A stretch of DNA of 64,000 nucleotides from Arabiibacter massiliensis (GTDB lineage: Bacteria > Actinomycetota > Coriobacteriia > Coriobacteriales > Eggerthellaceae): the NCBI RefSeq assembly GCF_900169505.1, contig NZ_LT827021.1, forward strand, positions 3,131,400 to 3,195,399, read 5' to 3'. The translations under genes were made by a program, and so were the position numbers. The notes under the pieces are model-generated. The model had not been told where the DNA came from. It saw nothing but the letters and a program-made list of their open reading frames with translations, and did not search any database. This document shows, piece by piece, positions 37,171 through 45,273 of the stretch (position 1 is its first letter; the number at the start of each line of letters is the position of its first letter).

Positions 37171-37908
37171 ATGGAATTCATCATCGCCGAGAGCGCGGAG
37201 GACATGAGCCGCAAGGCTGCCGACCGCATCGCCATGCAGGTTGAGGCCGACCCGTCCTGCGTGCTGGGCCTGGCCACGGGCACGACGCCCATCGGCCTGT
37301 ACGCGTGCCTCGTGGAGGACTGCGCGGCCGGCAAGATCAGCTTCGCCGACGTGACCACGTTCAACCTGGACGAGTACCGCGGCCTCGCGCCCGAGCACGA
37401 CCAGAGCTACCGTTACTTCATGAAGAAGCACCTGTTCGACCACGTTGACATCGACCAAGCGCGCACGCACGTGCCCGAAGGGTTCAACCCGGATGCCGAC
37501 GCCGTGTGCGCGGCCTACGAGGAGGCCATCGAGCGTGCGGGCGGCATCGACCTGCAGCTTCTGGGCCTCGGGCCGAACGGCCACATCGGCTTCAACGAGC
37601 CGGAGGACACGTTCCCTGCGGCCACGCACTGCGTCGACCTCACCGAGAGCACCATCCAGGCCAACAGCCGCCTGTTCGACCGCGTCGAGGACGTGCCGCG
37701 CCAGGCCTACACCATGGGCATCGGCACCATCATGGCCGCACGCAGCGTGCTCGTGGTGGTGGAGGGCGCCCACAAGGCCGACATCGTGAAGAAGGCGTTC
37801 TTCGGCCCGGTCACCCCGCAGGTGCCGGCCTCCATCCTGCAGTTCCATCCCAACGCCACCGTCATCGTGGACCCTGCCGCCGGCGAGCTCTGCCGCGACC
37901 TGGCGTAA
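37171..37908 (+). CDS. nagB: Glucosamine-6-phosphate deaminase
   Basis: The 245-residue product has the NagB motifs GLATGTTPIGLY, FNLDEYRGL, GLGPNGHIGFNEP and TMGIGTIM. It converts glucosamine-6-phosphate to fructose-6-phosphate and ammonia. The length matches the short, B. subtilis-like form without the allosteric C-terminal tail of E. coli NagB. AGAGAGGT precedes the ATG. The gene stands apart from nagA (6 kb downstream). It would complete GlcNAc and sialic acid breakdown together with the genes at 44141 and 51449-55035. Confidence 0.95.
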   Translation: MEFIIAESAEDMSRKAADRIAMQVEADPSCVLGLATGTTPIGLYACLVEDCAAGKISFADVTTFNLDEYRGLAPEHDQSYRYFMKKHLFDHVDIDQARTHVPEGFNPDADAVCAAYEEAIERAGGIDLQLLGLGPNGHIGFNEPEDTFPAATHCVDLTESTIQANSRLFDRVEDVPRQAYTMGIGTIMAARSVLVVVEGAHKADIVKKAFFGPVTPQVPASILQFHPNATVIVDPAAGELCRDLA

Positions 37909-37926
37909 AGCGCGCCGCGAAGGAGC

Positions 37927-37955
37927 GGCCGCGCCGGGGGAGGGCCGGCGCGGCC
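37927..37955 (+). terminator. GC-rich hairpin after nagB
   Basis: GGCCGCGCCGG and CCGGCGCGGCC form a perfect 11-bp stem with a 7-base loop 18 bases after the nagB stop. No T-run follows, so termination would be weak or Rho-assisted. TATACT at 38022-38027 is a candidate -10 for the next gene. Confidence 0.55.
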
Positions 37956-38086
37956 GGCGACTGGGGGTTCAACGGGTGATTCAATGAGCGCTGCATGCTC
38001 CGGTGTCCGCGCGCCCTGTTCTATACTTTCTCCTGGCCGGGGATCTTTCATCCCGCGCGGCCTTTTCCTGGGAGAAGGGGGATCCA

Positions 38087-39583
38087 ATGCCTGACGAAGC
38101 GGTCAAGAAGGAGAAGAAGCAGCGCGAGCCGCTGTCCTCCTACAGCATCCTGTTCATCATCATCATCATCGTGGGCTTGGCCACCGTGGTGTGCTCGTTC
38201 ATCACGCCGCAGGTGACGGCCGCCACGCTGCCCGAGATCCTCGATTCGTCGGTGGAGGGCCTGATCGATGCGGCCGAGATCTCGTTCTTCCTGCTCATCC
38301 TCGGCGGCTGCTTGGGGATGGTCACGAAGATCGGCGCGCTCGACGCCGGCATCACGGCGCTCGTGCGCAAGATGCACGGCCACGAGCTGCTGCTCATCCC
38401 CATCATCATGGCCATCTTCGCGCTGCTCGGCAGCTCGTACGGCTTCTGCGAGGAGGCCGTGCCGTTCTACGCGCTGCTCTCGCTCACCATGGTGGCGGCC
38501 GGCTTCGACACGATGGTGGCCGTGGCCACCGTGCTCTTGGGCGCCGGCGTGGGCTGCCTCGGCTCCACGGTGAACCCGTTCGCCAACGGCGTGGCCATCG
38601 ACACGCTCAAGGGCGTGGGCATCGAGGCCAACCCGGGCGTCAGCATCGTGCTGGGCCTCGTGCTTCTGGCGGCCTCCTACGCGCTGGCGGTGTTCTTCGT
38701 CATGCGCTACGCGCGCAAGGTGAAGGCGGAGAAGGGCTCCACCATCCTGTCGCTGCAGGAGCAGAAAGCCATGCAGCAGGCGTTCGGCACCGAGGCGCAG
38801 AAGGGCGAGAAGGCCCAGGAGGGCGAATCGACGCCGGCCATGACGCGCACGCAGGCCGTCGCGCTCGCGCTGTTCGGCCTGTCGTTTTTGATCATGATCA
38901 TCGGGTTCATCCCGTGGCAGAGCTTCGGCGTGGATATCTTCACGCTGGGCGGCGTGTACGACGAGGCCGCCGAGGCGTGGACGGTGCTGCCGTGGAGCGC
39001 ATGGGTGACGGGCGCGCCTCTGGGCGAGTGGTACTTCAAGGACGCGTCGGTGTGGTTCCTCGTCATGTCCATCGTCATCGGCGTGGTGGCGCGCATGTCC
39101 GAGCGCCAGATCGTGGACGCGTGGATCGACGGCGCCGCCGACATGGTGGGCGTGGCGCTGGTCGTGGGCCTCGCGCGCGCCATCTCCATCCTCATGGCCG
39201 CGACGCACCTCGACGTCATGATCCTCGACAACGCCTCGCATCTGCTCGCGGGCTCGAGCGCCTTCGTGTTCGCGCCGGTGTGCTACCTCATCTTCCTGGG
39301 GCTCTCGTTCATCATCACGTCCACCTCGGCGCTGGCGACGCTTTCCATGCCCATCATGGGCTCGCTCGCCACGTCGCTCGGGTTCTCGCCCGACGTCATG
39401 GTGATGATCTTCGTAGCGGCGAACGGCCTTGCGAACCTGTTCAGCCCCACGGCGGCGTTCCTGCCCGGCCTGATGATGGCCAAGGTGGAGTACGGCACCT
39501 GGCTGAAGTGGGCCGTGAAGCCCATCATCGTCATCGGCCTAGCGAGCGTGGTCGTGCTCACCGCGGCCATGGTGATGCTGTAA
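38087..39583 (+). CDS. YfcC-family membrane transporter
   Basis: The 498-residue protein has about twelve membrane segments and the YfcC/DcuC-superfamily pattern (ILGGCLGMVTKIGALDAGI, GSSYGFCEEAVPFYALL, LGSTVNPFANG, NGLANLFSPTAAFLPGLMMAKVEYGTWLKW). A charged cytoplasmic loop rich in Glu/Lys/Gln is at about residues 215-260. Relatives are amino acid or dicarboxylate (anti)porters, including ornithine/arginine exchangers; the substrate cannot be read from sequence. ATG 38087 follows AAGGGGG; the longer frame from 38003 lacks a site and covers the -10. Confidence 0.85.
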   Translation: MPDEAVKKEKKQREPLSSYSILFIIIIIVGLATVVCSFITPQVTAATLPEILDSSVEGLIDAAEISFFLLILGGCLGMVTKIGALDAGITALVRKMHGHELLLIPIIMAIFALLGSSYGFCEEAVPFYALLSLTMVAAGFDTMVAVATVLLGAGVGCLGSTVNPFANGVAIDTLKGVGIEANPGVSIVLGLVLLAASYALAVFFVMRYARKVKAEKGSTILSLQEQKAMQQAFGTEAQKGEKAQEGESTPAMTRTQAVALALFGLSFLIMIIGFIPWQSFGVDIFTLGGVYDEAAEAWTVLPWSAWVTGAPLGEWYFKDASVWFLVMSIVIGVVARMSERQIVDAWIDGAADMVGVALVVGLARAISILMAATHLDVMILDNASHLLAGSSAFVFAPVCYLIFLGLSFIITSTSALATLSMPIMGSLATSLGFSPDVMVMIFVAANGLANLFSPTAAFLPGLMMAKVEYGTWLKWAVKPIIVIGLASVVVLTAAMVML

Positions 39584-39591
39584 GGACGACG

Positions 39592-39619
39592 GCACCGGCC
39601 CTTCGCTAAGGGCCGGTGC
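39592..39619 (+). terminator. Hairpin after YfcC-type gene
   Basis: GCACCGGCCCTT and AAGGGCCGGTGC form a perfect 12-bp stem with a CGCT loop, 9 bases after the stop. A TTTTTT run comes 14 bases later, next to a small ACGG/CCGT stem, so termination may need both. Confidence 0.7.
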
Positions 39620-39627
39620 GACGGAAT

Positions 39628-39808
39628 CGCCGTTTTTTGAGCAGAATTTGCGGTAAAGTTCCGCTTTGCCGCATGTCTGGAAAGCAGCGTCGGCGTTTCC
39701 GCTGGTCGGCGAGGAGTCGAATTCCAAGGGTTCGCGCTCAGGTGCCGAAAGCCCTTTCGGGATAGCCTGCGGCGTCCCTTTACCGCAATTTTTGCCCAGA
39801 AATCGGCG
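39628..39808. repeat. 181-bp long inverted repeat (element F)
   Basis: Arms of 31 bases (39628-39658 and 39778-39808) match at 26 positions; the inner 11 bases (TTGCGGTAAAG) and outer 5 are identical. It fills most of the gene-free stretch 39584-39925 between the convergent YfcC-type and OYE-type genes. The remaining bases to 39925 (ATGCCGCCCC region) show nothing recognisable. Confidence 0.75.
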
Positions 39809-39925
39809 AATGAGGCGCACGGGACTGCCTCGAGCGAAAAGCAGGGCGGCATCTTGGTAAAAGATGCCGCCCCATGCGCAACCCGGGGGGAGGGGGTCAC
39901 GTCTTGCGGTCCCCTCCCTGATTCG

Positions 39926-42181
39926 TCAGAGCGCGCGGCCCGCCAGGTTGCCGGCGGCGATGGCTTCGGCGATGTTCCACGGCTTGGCGGCGTCGCCCAC
40001 TACGTGCGCCTCGATGCCGGACAACCCGTCGGCGAGCGAGGCGTTCGGCAGCATGTCCATGGCCTCGATGACGGTGTCGCATGCGATGGTAATCTCCGCG
40101 CCCGTCTCGCCGGTGAACGTGATCTCGCCGTCGCCCACCGAGGCAATCTTCGCCTGCGGCCACACGCGCATGCCGCGGGCGAGGAGGGCGGGCTTCACGA
40201 AGGTCTTCACCCAGTTCGACTGGCCTTTGTCGAAGGCCTCCATGGCATCGGGCGTGATCATGGTCACGTGCTTGCCCTGGGCCATCAGGTACAGCGCGGT
40301 GTCCACCGCCTGCGCGTTCGATCCGACGATGGCCACCTTGTCGCCGATGTCGGCGGTGAGGAAGTCGGGCAGCGCGACCACCTTCGTGCCGGCCGTCTCG
40401 GTCAGTCCGAGCGTGTCGCGCAGGCCACCCACGGCCACCACCACCGCGTCGGGCTTCTGCTCGGAAATGAACGCCGCGTCCACCTCTTTGCCGGTGACCA
40501 CGTTCACACCGGTCAGCTCTAGCTGGCGCGCGAGGTAGGCGCGCAGGTCGTCCAGGTTCTCGTGCGGGCCCTTCACGGCGTGCGCGAAGTCGAGCAGCCC
40601 GCCCACGGCGCCGCTCTTCTCGTACAGCGTGACCGCATGTCCGCGCAGCGCCGCGATGCGGGCGGCCTCCATGCCGGCGGGGCCGCCGCCGATCACCATG
40701 ACGTTCTTCGAGCCGCTCGCAGGCGGGAGGTCGAATCCTTCGGGCATGGCGTCGCGGAAGGCGCGCTGCGTGCAGGCGTTGACGCGGCAGTGCTCGTAGG
40801 TCTTGCCGTCCTCGCCGTAGTCGAAGTGGCAGTGCAGGCAGCGCGTGCACGGCGCGATCTCGTCGAGGCGGCCTTCCTTGAGCTTGACCGGATACTGCGG
40901 ATCCACGGTGAGCGGGCGGTTCATCAGCAGGAAGTCCACCTTGCCCTCGTCGAGCGCGGCCTCGAAGTAATCGGGGGCGTGCGCAGGGTCCATATACGTG
41001 ACGGTGCCGATGGGGATGGACACGGCCTCCTTGAACTCGCGCGCCACGTCGAGCATCATGCCGCAGCCGGAATGGTCGCTGATCAGCTTGCCTTCCCAAT
41101 GACGCGAGAAGTCGAACTGGGTGCCGTAGGCGGTGGTGCCGTCGATGCCGTAGCCGGTGAAGTACAGATCCGACGCGAACTGGCAGACGTGCATTCCTAG
41201 CGGCCCGAGGCGTACGTGCAGGGCGTCCGCGCCGGCGGCTTCCAGCATCTTCGCGATCTCAAGGTTCTCCTCGACGGTGGTCATGAGCGAGCTGTCGCCG
41301 AGCGTCTGGTCGTTCTCCTCGATGCCGTTGATGAGCACCTGCACGACGAAATCGGTGCCGCACTCCTTCTTGATGCCTTCAATCATGTCGCAGACGAGGC
41401 GGGCGCGGTTCTCGAACGACTGCGGGCCATACTCGTCGTCGCGGTGATTGCGCATGCGCGAGAAGAACGACTGCCCCAGGTTGTTGCCGGCCGCGTTGAT
41501 CTCCACGGCATCGAAGCCCCGCTCCTTCAGCATCTTGGCGGCCGCCACGGTGTCGGCGATGACGAGGTCGATCTCCTCGCGCGTCAAGTCGCCTGCCACG
41601 GCCGAGGCGAACTGGCCCGACCCGTCCTTCTGCGTGCCGCTGAATGCGATGCCCATGCACGAGATCTGGTAGCCCACGTAGGCGCCCTCCTCGTGGATGG
41701 CGTCGGCGATGCGCTGGAACGGGATCTCGTCGACGGAGCGGGCGCGCGCGTTGGGGAAGTGCTCGTACTTGTCGGCGCAATCCTCCATCCACACCAGGTC
41801 GATGCCGCCCTGCGCGAAGCTGCGGTAGTAGGCGACGATCTCCTCCTCGTTGTTCTGCGTGTCGGAGCCGGCGGCCGATTTCACCATGCGGTTGGAAAGC
41901 TCGAGCGACCCGATCTTCACGGGCGAGAACAGGGTGGCGAAATCGGTGGTGTTGTCGCGGAAGCCCTCGTCCTGGGGGTTCAGCTTCGCCGGCGCTTGGC
42001 GGATCTCGATCGACTCGTCGGCTGCGGGCGCGGCGCTCGAGCCGCCTCCCTGCTCGACGGGCGCCTTCTCCTGCGGGGCGCATCCAGTCAGCATTCCTCC
42101 TGCCAGAAGCCCGCTCGCGGCGGTTGCGGCGGCTCCGGTGAGAAATCCCCTTCTCGTCAAACCTGCGTTCGATGCGGTCAT
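39926..42181 (-). CDS. Tat-exported Old Yellow Enzyme / 2,4-dienoyl-CoA reductase-type flavoprotein
   Basis: The 751-residue protein begins with a twin-arginine signal (LTRRGFLTG) and a lipobox-like LTGC near residue 34. An OYE TIM barrel for FMN follows (about residues 75-425, starting FSPVKIGSLELSNRMVKSA), then a 4Fe-4S site near residue 443 (CTRCLHC ... C), whose spacing is CX2CX2C rather than the usual CX2CX3C, and an FAD/NAD(P) module (VMVIGGGPAGMEAA near 494, VAIVGSNAQAVDTA). ATG 42181 has AAGGGAG upstream. Cytosolic relatives reduce enoyl or enoate groups; export suggests use of an external electron acceptor. The LuxR-type gene upstream on the same strand is its likely regulator. Confidence 0.88.
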   Translation of the reverse strand: MTASNAGLTRRGFLTGAAATAASGLLAGGMLTGCAPQEKAPVEQGGGSSAAPAADESIEIRQAPAKLNPQDEGFRDNTTDFATLFSPVKIGSLELSNRMVKSAAGSDTQNNEEEIVAYYRSFAQGGIDLVWMEDCADKYEHFPNARARSVDEIPFQRIADAIHEEGAYVGYQISCMGIAFSGTQKDGSGQFASAVAGDLTREEIDLVIADTVAAAKMLKERGFDAVEINAAGNNLGQSFFSRMRNHRDDEYGPQSFENRARLVCDMIEGIKKECGTDFVVQVLINGIEENDQTLGDSSLMTTVEENLEIAKMLEAAGADALHVRLGPLGMHVCQFASDLYFTGYGIDGTTAYGTQFDFSRHWEGKLISDHSGCGMMLDVAREFKEAVSIPIGTVTYMDPAHAPDYFEAALDEGKVDFLLMNRPLTVDPQYPVKLKEGRLDEIAPCTRCLHCHFDYGEDGKTYEHCRVNACTQRAFRDAMPEGFDLPPASGSKNVMVIGGGPAGMEAARIAALRGHAVTLYEKSGAVGGLLDFAHAVKGPHENLDDLRAYLARQLELTGVNVVTGKEVDAAFISEQKPDAVVVAVGGLRDTLGLTETAGTKVVALPDFLTADIGDKVAIVGSNAQAVDTALYLMAQGKHVTMITPDAMEAFDKGQSNWVKTFVKPALLARGMRVWPQAKIASVGDGEITFTGETGAEITIACDTVIEAMDMLPNASLADGLSGIEAHVVGDAAKPWNIAEAIAAGNLAGRAL

Positions 42182-42319
42182 GACTATCTCCCTTCTTCCG
42201 TTCTCCTTGTCGGCACCTCGTGCGGCACCTGGGGCCACCGTAGGACGAAAGAAGGGGATCCGCCATTGCTCAATGGCTCGATTTGCTCCTGCGAAGGGTC
42301 GCTCAAAAGGTTGATATTG

Positions 42320-43711
42320 TTATCGTCCCAGTTCAGCGGGACGGGGTTCGAGAAGGTCGATAAGCTCGTCGCGGGTGCCCACGCCCATCTTGGCGTAGAT
42401 GTGGTTCGCGTGCGTCTTCACGGTTGACTTCGAGATGAAGAGCCGATGCCCGATGTTCGTGTAGCTGCGGCCCTGCAAAAGCGCGTAAAGCACCTCGCTC
42501 TCACGCGGGGTGAGGTCGTAGCGGGCGGCGATAGAGGCGCAGAGGGCTGCGGGGATGGAGGAGGGCTCATCGCTTTCGTGGGAGTTCTTGAGGGTTTGCA
42601 GCAGGTAGACCACAAACTCGAACACCGTCACGGCCAACAGCACGATGACGCAGATCAGGCATCCGGTGGGCACGTCGACGGCATCGCGCATCATGCGTCC
42701 GAGGGCGAACACGAAGTCCTTCGCGCAAAAGAGGACGCATGTCAGGCCGATGAACGAAGAGCCGAACACCGAGCGCACCGAGGCGAGGATGCCCATGAAG
42801 GCCACATCGATCTGGGCGTACACGGCGAACAGCAGCACCCAGAGAAAGCTGATGGAGCTGTCGGATACGGCGGCCACCACGAGCAGCACGACGATCGAGC
42901 AGGTGGCGAGCACCCAATAGAGCGACGAGATGAAACCGGAGCGCGAGCCGAGCCTTCGGGCGAGCACGATCACGGCTGCGGACACGAGCGGCGAGGCGAT
43001 GAGGAGCGCGTAGGCGCCGTAGTCGCGGTAGCCGACTTCATTCATGACGAGCAGTCCCTGTACAAAGCGGGCGGCGAACGCGGCGATGACCACCAGCTTG
43101 ACGGCGCTCCAGACCTCGCGTGCGGGCGCCGCCGCAGACTCGGATAGCGCATCCTCTTCCGCAGCGCCCGCGTGGAGCTCTTTCCTCAGGCACCAAAACG
43201 ATGCGGCCACCACGGCAAGGCGAATGGCAAACGCGGTAGCGCCGCCCGCCGAGGAAGACCCGAGCACGAGCGGCGGCAGACAGGCGACGACAGCTGAAAG
43301 GGCGGAGGAACCAGAAAGGTAGATGAGTGTGCTCTGCAGGGACTTCCCCTGGTAGACAAGCAGCCACAGCCGGCAGTATAGAGCAAACCCGCATGAGAAC
43401 AACGCGGAAGAAAGCAGTAGGAGGACATCGTTCTCCACTCCCTGATCGAACAGCACCACGTACGCCTCCTGCGTGCCGAACGCCGCCACGAGCAAAGCAA
43501 GCGAGCAGATGAAGTAGAGCCCGGGCCGTTCTCTTCCGAGTCGGCTGAGAGCGAGCAGCACGATCCAGGCGGCGGCGGAGGCGAAGCCGATGATCACCTG
43601 GTAATCCATCGAGATGGTGGTGTAGAAGCTGTAGACGCGCTGGTATACGAGTACGAGCACGATGAATCCGAACGACGTCCAGGTATACGAGCTTTTGCGT
43701 TTTCCTCCCAC
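42320..43711 (-). CDS. Polytopic membrane regulator with C-terminal LuxR HTH
   Basis: The 463-residue protein has about twelve hydrophobic segments (residues 10-380) and a C-terminal LuxR/GerE domain (YDLTPRESEVLYALLQGRSYTNIGHRLFISKSTVKTHANHIYAKMGV). The start is GTG 43711 with GGGGAAGG close upstream. It has the same architecture as the protein at 3631 but is a distinct paralogue. It precedes the OYE-type gene by 138 bases on the same strand and probably controls it. Confidence 0.85.
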   Translation of the reverse strand: MGGKRKSSYTWTSFGFIVLVLVYQRVYSFYTTISMDYQVIIGFASAAAWIVLLALSRLGRERPGLYFICSLALLVAAFGTQEAYVVLFDQGVENDVLLLLSSALFSCGFALYCRLWLLVYQGKSLQSTLIYLSGSSALSAVVACLPPLVLGSSSAGGATAFAIRLAVVAASFWCLRKELHAGAAEEDALSESAAAPAREVWSAVKLVVIAAFAARFVQGLLVMNEVGYRDYGAYALLIASPLVSAAVIVLARRLGSRSGFISSLYWVLATCSIVVLLVVAAVSDSSISFLWVLLFAVYAQIDVAFMGILASVRSVFGSSFIGLTCVLFCAKDFVFALGRMMRDAVDVPTGCLICVIVLLAVTVFEFVVYLLQTLKNSHESDEPSSIPAALCASIAARYDLTPRESEVLYALLQGRSYTNIGHRLFISKSTVKTHANHIYAKMGVGTRDELIDLLEPRPAELGR

Positions 43712-43851
43712 AGCCTTCCCCGTCCCCTTCGAAGCATGGTCACCGAGGATGATACCGCAACCGAGGGCGAAATGCCGCTGACGGCAAGGGGCCGGATTGC
43801 GGCGGGCGCGCCTCGGTGTACCTGGTGTCCTTCAAGGATTTCGCTCCTCGG

Positions 43852-44002
43852 ATGCACGGAAATCGCCGCCCTGAAGCTCGCAGGGCCGGCGTGGACGAAC
43901 ATTGCGTTTCGCGACCTGGGCAAACGCATCAAGTGGTGATGCTGGGTCGCTTTAAAGGGCCTCGCAGGCTCCTTCAGAGCTTCAGGGCGGCGATTTCCGT
44001 GC
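43852..44002. repeat. 151-bp long inverted repeat with perfect arms (element G)
   Basis: Arms of 27 bases (43852-43878 and 43976-44002) are perfect inverted copies. Nested dyads lie inside (TGCGTTT with AAACGCA; GCATCA-AGTGG-TGATGC; GCGACC with GGTCGC). It sits between the divergent regulator and nagA in the gene-free stretch 43712-44140, which otherwise holds the nagA promoter region. Confidence 0.88.
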
Positions 44003-44085
44003 AGTTCGACCCTCGATTTCGCGAAGAAGGGACGAATCGTCGCCAACCTTCCGCAGCAGTCGGCGAAAGAAAGCCGATGAGGCGC

Positions 44086-44091
44086 TATAAT
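44086..44091 (+). promoter_or_regulatory. -10 element of nagA
   Basis: TATAAT lies 50 bases upstream of the nagA ATG; no clear -35 is visible 17 bases before it. Confidence 0.5.
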
Positions 44092-44140
44092 GTCCCTGCG
44101 AAAATCACCTGCTTGAGGCAGTTCGGAAGGAGAGCGACTT

Positions 44141-45271
44141 ATGCGCATCGTCAACGGAAGCGTGTTCGACGGCGAAGGGTTCGTCGAGCGCGATGTGTAC
44201 GCGGCGGACGGCCGCTTCGTGGAGGAAGCCGCGCGCGTGGAGGGCGGCGAGGCGATCGATGCGGCCGGCTGCTATGTGATTCCGGGCCTCGTGGACCTGC
44301 ACTTCCACGGCAGCGCGGGCGCCGACATCAGCGACGGCGACCTGGACGGTCTGCACAAGATGGGCGCCTACGAGGCCTCGCGCGGCGTCACGGCCATGTG
44401 TCCGGCCACGATGACGCTGCCCGAGGACGTCCTGACGCGCGCGGCGCAGGCCGCGGCGGCCTACGAGCCGGCCGCGAACGAGGCGGCGCTCGTGGGCATC
44501 AACATGGAGGGCCCCTTCATCTCACCGAGCAAGGTGGGCGCGCAGAACCCCGACTACGTGCGCAACCCCTCCGCCGAGGAGTTCCGCCGCCTGCAAAAGG
44601 CCGCCGGCGGCCTGTTCAAGCTCGTGGACATCGCGCCGGAGGAGCCGGGCGCCGAGGAGTTCATCCGCGAGATGGCGAGCGAGGTGCGCATCTCGCTCGC
44701 GCACACCTGCACCGACTACGACACGGCCGCTCGCGCCTTCGAGCTGGGCGCGCGCCAGCTCACGCACCTGTACAACGCCATGGACCCCATGCACCACCGC
44801 AAGCCCGGTCCCATCCCCGCCGCCGTCGAGCACGGTGAGGTGACGGCCGAGATCATCGCCGACGGCGTGCACATCCATCCCGCCATGGTGCGCCTGGCCT
44901 TCCAGCTGTTCGGCGACGACCGCATGATCCTCATCAGCGACACGCTGCGCGCCGCCGGCCTTAAGGACGGCACCTACGACCTGGGCGGCCAGGACGTCAC
45001 GGTGCGCGGCCCTGTGGCCACCATCGACAACGGCGCGCTCGCGGGCTCGGTGAGCGACCTCATGCGCTGCCTGACCGTGGCCGTGCGCGACATGGGCATC
45101 CCGCTGGCGAGCGCCGTGAAGGCCGCCTCCGCGAACCCCGCCCGCGCCCTCGGCCTGGACGCCGAGCGCGGCAGCCTCGAACCCGGCAAGGTGGCCGACG
45201 CCGTCCTGCTGGACAAGGAGACGCTCGACGTGCGCGCCGTCGTCCTGCGCGGCAAGGTGTTGCAGGAATAG
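44141..45271 (+). CDS. nagA: N-acetylglucosamine-6-phosphate deacetylase
   Basis: The 376-residue amidohydrolase has the metal-binding HFHG after PGLVDL, NMEGPFISP with its ligand Glu, HTCTDYDTA, THLYNAMDPMHHR and the catalytic SDTLRAAG. It removes acetate from GlcNAc-6-phosphate to give glucosamine-6-phosphate for NagB. GGAAGGAG precedes the ATG. The next gene starts two bases after its stop, so it forms an operon with a regulator. Confidence 0.95.
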   Translation: MRIVNGSVFDGEGFVERDVYAADGRFVEEAARVEGGEAIDAAGCYVIPGLVDLHFHGSAGADISDGDLDGLHKMGAYEASRGVTAMCPATMTLPEDVLTRAAQAAAAYEPAANEAALVGINMEGPFISPSKVGAQNPDYVRNPSAEEFRRLQKAAGGLFKLVDIAPEEPGAEEFIREMASEVRISLAHTCTDYDTAARAFELGARQLTHLYNAMDPMHHRKPGPIPAAVEHGEVTAEIIADGVHIHPAMVRLAFQLFGDDRMILISDTLRAAGLKDGTYDLGGQDVTVRGPVATIDNGALAGSVSDLMRCLTVAVRDMGIPLASAVKAASANPARALGLDAERGSLEPGKVADAVLLDKETLDVRAVVLRGKVLQE

Positions 45272-45273
45272 CG

